Assembly: GCA_964547525.1 (NCBI GenBank) | Contig: CAZJOD010000170.1 | Location: forward strand, 1-7,737 | Reading direction: 5' to 3' | Length of the DNA stretch: 7,737 nucleotides | Origin: CAZJOD01 sp964547525 | GTDB lineage: Bacteria > Bacillota > Clostridia > JAAYHZ01 | Made by a program: the position numbers and the translations under genes | In this document: piece by piece, positions 5,766 to 7,737 of the stretch | Layout of the letters: each line of letters opens with the position of its first letter | How positions within the stretch are numbered: position 1 is the stretch's first letter | Notes under the pieces: generated by a model | What the model saw: only the letters and a program-made list of their open reading frames with translations | What the model was told of the DNA's origin: nothing | Database searches by the model: none

Positions 5766-5773
5766 CATACATT
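5766..5773 (+). promoter_or_regulatory. Sigma-E-like -10 box in the spoIIIAE-AF gap
   Basis: CATACATT matches the sigma-E -10 consensus CATACAMT in 7 of 8 positions. The best -35-like sequence, TTATATG at 5748-5754, is 11 nt upstream, closer than the usual 14-15 nt, so a promoter here is uncertain. If real, it would give spoIIIAF-AG-AH their own mother-cell transcript. Confidence 0.3.
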
Positions 5774-5837
5774 AAACCGCAGTTGTAAAATCAATTGGTG
5801 AAGGTTAATGTATTTTCAGTGACCGGTATACTGCGGT
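5767..5837 (+). repeat. Two interleaved perfect inverted repeats between spoIIIAE and spoIIIAF
   Basis: ATACATTAA (5767-5775) is complementary to TTAATGTAT (5805-5813): 9 bp. The directly following ACCGCAGT (5776-5783) is complementary to ACTGCGGT (5830-5837): 8 bp. The order is A-B-A'-B', so in RNA both stems together form a pseudoknot rather than nested hairpins. The B' arm has alternative partners: GACCG 5821-5825 with CGGTC 5834-5838, or ACTG 5830-5833 with CAGT 5840-5843. No T-run follows, so it is not a terminator. It lies about 70 nt before the spoIIIAF ribosome binding site. Confidence 0.55.
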
Positions 5838-5898
5838 CTACAGTAAGTGGGTTATTACAGTGATATCAAAATATAAACTTACAAAACACAAATTCGTT

Positions 5899-5905
5899 AA
5901 GGAGG
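5899..5905 (+). promoter_or_regulatory. Ribosome binding site that fixes the spoIIIAF start
   Basis: AAGGAGG is a near-ideal Shine-Dalgarno sequence five nt before GTG 5911. The in-frame GTG at 5860 lies upstream of it and has no such site. Confidence 0.88.
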
Positions 5906-5910
5906 ATGCA

Positions 5911-6447
5911 GTGAAAGAATTCATATATGAGTGGATAACAGTAATAATAACATCAGTTATAACACTGACCATATTCGAATCGTTATTGCCGAATGACAAT
6001 ATTAAAAAAACCGGTATGTTTATAGGAAAGCTAATTTTTTTGTTATCGGTTATTATTCCTATTGTTACTGTGATAAACAATTCGTGGAATACAAATCTAT
6101 GGGAAAAATATTACGGTTATTCCTTTGAAATGGAACAAGCCGTATATGAAAATGTTAATAACGGTCTTGAAGCTCAAAAACAATTAATCGAAAACTTATA
6201 TTATCAAAATACAGTTGACCTTATTGAGAATTTTGTGTGTGGAATAACCGGTATCGGCTCTTGTAAGGCTGATATTATATTAGATAAATCTGAAAATCAG
6301 GATATGAACGGAACCATAAAAAAAATATATGTTTATATAAGTTATTCAAAGGGTTCCGGGCAAAGACCTTCGGTTTCACAAATCGAGTCGAAAATATCGG
6401 AGTATTTTGAGGTGCCAGGGGAATATGTATATGTAGAAGTTATGTAA
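5911..6447 (+). CDS. spoIIIAF: Stage III sporulation protein SpoIIIAF
   Basis: SpoIIIAF is a bitopic-type membrane protein of the SpoIIIA channel with a C-terminal ring-building-like domain facing the space between mother cell and forespore. From GTG 5911 it has 178 residues. MKEFIYEWITVIITSVITLT matches the family start, with helix 1 at about 6-25. The conserved LLPNDNIKK turn (25-33) is followed by helix 2 (about 37-56, ending in Pro-Ile). The soluble region 60-178 has a helical linker with GLEAQKQLIENL (85-96), then the ring-building-like domain (about 100-178), ending in SQIESKISEYFEVPGEYVYVEV. A GTG at 5860 would add 17 hydrophilic residues with no family counterpart and lies upstream of the strong AAGGAGG, so it is rejected. 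The protein is slightly shorter than the B. subtilis one (about 206). Confidence 0.93.
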   Translation: MKEFIYEWITVIITSVITLTIFESLLPNDNIKKTGMFIGKLIFLLSVIIPIVTVINNSWNTNLWEKYYGYSFEMEQAVYENVNNGLEAQKQLIENLYYQNTVDLIENFVCGITGIGSCKADIILDKSENQDMNGTIKKIYVYISYSKGSGQRPSVSQIESKISEYFEVPGEYVYVEVM

Positions 6448-6520
6448 ATAATTAATATTGTAGAATTTTTAATTGGTATCTGATTATAACCATAATTGAG
6501 TAAGAAAGGAAGTAAAGAAT

Positions 6521-7096
6521 ATGGAAAAAGGTATATTACAAGTAATGAAAGATATTTTTAAAAGCTCGGATAAAGGGCGTAAAATTCAAATGTTAATTCT
6601 CATGATTCTAATAGGTGTTTTGATAGTAATGTTTACAAACAATTTGTTAAAAACAAGCGAACCTGCTTCGGCTCAACTGATCGATACATCAAGCGGATCT
6701 TCCCAAACTATAAGTCGTGAAGATTCCCAAATGGAGGAGATCTTATCTCAAATACAAGGGGTAGGGAAAGTGAAGGTTATGATTACTTATGAGAATACAG
6801 GAAAAAACATATATGCGGTTGATGTAAACGAAACACTGGATTTAGAAGAACAAAAAACCGGAGCCGACAGAGTGGTCACCAAAAAAAACGAAGATAAAAA
6901 AACTACTGTTGTATTTAATCAGATCAACGGTCAAAGGACACCTTTATATGAAGATACGATGGCGGCTAATGTTAGAGGTGTTTTAGTAGTGGCTGAAGGT
7001 GCGAACGATCCTTCGGTTCGTTCACAAATATTAAACGCCGTAAGAGTTTTAACCGGTGTGGAACTACATAAAATTGCAATATGCCCTTACAAATAA
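6521..7096 (+). CDS. spoIIIAG: Stage III sporulation ring protein SpoIIIAG
   Basis: SpoIIIAG is a ring-forming subunit of the mother-cell-forespore channel; its B. subtilis counterpart assembles into a large multimeric ring. The 191 residues consist of a short cytoplasmic N-terminus (1-21), one membrane helix (about 22-42), a Ser/Thr-rich linker (45-69) and the ring-building domain (about 70-186). The domain opens with MEEILSQIQGVGKVKVMITYE (71-91). A charged insertion (about 94-135, VNETLDLEEQKTGADRVVT...) corresponds to the beta-rich insertion characteristic of this subunit. It closes with VRGVLVVAEGANDPSVRSQI (151-170) and the helix to VLTGVELHKIAI. It is shorter than B. subtilis SpoIIIAG (about 229). 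AAAGGA at 6505-6510 precedes ATG 6521. The 73-nt gap from spoIIIAF contains no clear signal. Confidence 0.96.
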   Translation: MEKGILQVMKDIFKSSDKGRKIQMLILMILIGVLIVMFTNNLLKTSEPASAQLIDTSSGSSQTISREDSQMEEILSQIQGVGKVKVMITYENTGKNIYAVDVNETLDLEEQKTGADRVVTKKNEDKKTTVVFNQINGQRTPLYEDTMAANVRGVLVVAEGANDPSVRSQILNAVRVLTGVELHKIAICPYK

Positions 7097-7216
7097 TGCA
7101 ATTCCTTGTTAACCGCTTATCGGTAATTAATTATCGTTCTGATAAAATTTAATGTATTTTTATATAGGACGAGTAATATATATAGTACAAAATATTGATT
7201 TTTGGAGGGTACATAT

Positions 7217-7737
7217 ATGAAATCCGTCAGACAAAAACAATTGGTTGTATTGTTCTTAGTGGTTGTTATTATTGCCGCCGGCATTCTGCAGTACAATTAC
7301 AATAAGAATCTTACATCCGGAGTTTCCGGAAAGAATATGGGTGAAGCGTCTTATGTGGGTAATGAAGATGATGATACCGGTGTTGATCAAGTGTCGTCCG
7401 GTGGAAGTGGAGCTTCGGTGGAAGCAAATAGCTTTTTTGCGCAAGCTAAACTTGATCGTGACATTGAGTTGAGCAAAAATACTTCTTATCTGAAAGAGTT
7501 ATCTACCAATGCATCTGCTGAGAAAACCATTCAGGAAAGAGCTTACGAGCAATTTGTAATACTTGTGCAACAATCCGATTGCAGAACTCGTATCGAAACA
7601 CTTATAATGGAAAAAGGTTTTGAAGATGTCTTTGTCGCTTTTGGTGACGACGGTAGTGTTGATGTGGTAGTTAAAACTCCTTCGTTAACACAATCCCAAG
7701 TTGCGCAAATAACCGATATAGTATCTAGACAAGCGAA
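7217..7737 (+). CDS. spoIIIAH: Stage III sporulation ring protein SpoIIIAH (3' end outside window)
   Basis: SpoIIIAH is the mother-cell membrane protein whose extracellular domain binds forespore SpoIIQ across the intermembrane space and forms a ring related to type III secretion and flagellar rings. The reading frame from ATG 7217 is open to the last base: 173 residues, against about 218 in B. subtilis, so only the C-terminal end should be missing. After a basic start (KSVRQKQ) comes a membrane helix (about 8-26). An acidic, Gly/Ser-rich linker follows (30-69), then the conserved FFAQAKLDRD (73-82) and a helical segment. The ring-building domain runs from about 104, including QERAYEQF, the helix to MEKGFEDVFVAFGDDGSVDVVV (131-152), and SQVAQITDIVSRQA at the edge. 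GGAGGG at 7204-7209 is the ribosome binding site. The preceding 120-nt gap (7097-7216) holds one weak hairpin (TTAACCG/CGGTAA, 7112-7129) and no promoter I trust. Confidence 0.95.
   Translation, partial: MKSVRQKQLVVLFLVVVIIAAGILQYNYNKNLTSGVSGKNMGEASYVGNEDDDTGVDQVSSGGSGASVEANSFFAQAKLDRDIELSKNTSYLKELSTNASAEKTIQERAYEQFVILVQQSDCRTRIETLIMEKGFEDVFVAFGDDGSVDVVVKTPSLTQSQVAQITDIVSRQA

Noticed and set aside
5860..5910. Extended spoIIIAF start at GTG 5860
   Set aside because: The 17 extra residues are hydrophilic, have no family counterpart and are upstream of a strong AAGGAGG site.
6469..6500. Imperfect hairpin AATTGGT/ACCATAATT between spoIIIAF and spoIIIAG
   Set aside because: It needs a bulge, has few G-C pairs and no T-run; it is too weak to report as a feature.
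7263..7472. 69-codon + strand frame near the right edge
   Set aside because: It is out of frame with spoIIIAH, whose ATG 7217 frame has a good ribosome binding site and clear family motifs through the window end.
1..7737. CRISPR array, insertion sequence, prophage or defence genes
   Set aside because: No regular repeat-spacer pattern, transposase motif or phage gene is visible; the coding content is ordinary core and sporulation genes.

Overview
The window comes from the chromosome of a low-GC, endospore-forming Firmicute, most likely a member of the Clostridia. The evidence is a complete run of spoIIIAA to spoIIIAH directly downstream of efp, AT-rich DNA, strong Shine-Dalgarno sequences, and use of GTG and TTG starts. 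I cannot place it to genus. All genes I can support are on the + strand.

Layout. Positions 1-137 carry no gene I recognise. Inside them is a very GC-rich, hairpin-forming stretch (about 21-85) that looks unlike everything else here. Next come two closely spaced genes: a small membrane protein of the COG2426 'small multidrug export' family (138-626) and an RsuA/RluB-family rRNA pseudouridine synthase (632-1354). A 270-nt non-coding leader (1355-1624) follows. It holds a tandem 12-mer repeat and, just before efp, a possible T-box-like, mutually exclusive hairpin arrangement. efp (1625-2182) ends at a good intrinsic terminator (2264-2290). A plausible sigma-E promoter (2310-2339) then starts the spoIIIA operon.

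The spoIIIA genes encode the mother-cell side of the SpoIIIA-SpoIIQ channel that links the mother cell to the engulfed forespore. SpoIIIAA is a secretion-type ATPase. SpoIIIAB, AC, AD and AE are the membrane platform. SpoIIIAF, AG and AH carry ring-building domains related to those of type III secretion and flagellar ring proteins. The last gene, spoIIIAH, runs off the end of the window and lacks only its C-terminus. Three starts need correction from the longest-ORF choice: spoIIIAA to ATG 2372, spoIIIAB to TTG 3373 and spoIIIAF to GTG 5911. In each case the farther start lies inside or upstream of the Shine-Dalgarno sequence.

The genes belong to known families, and I found no new protein system. 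The parts that merit attention are non-coding. These are the efp leader, the 171-nt gap between spoIIIAE and spoIIIAF with two interleaved perfect inverted repeats and a sigma-E-like -10 box, the GC-rich element at the left edge, and a marked excess of the tetranucleotide CCGG.
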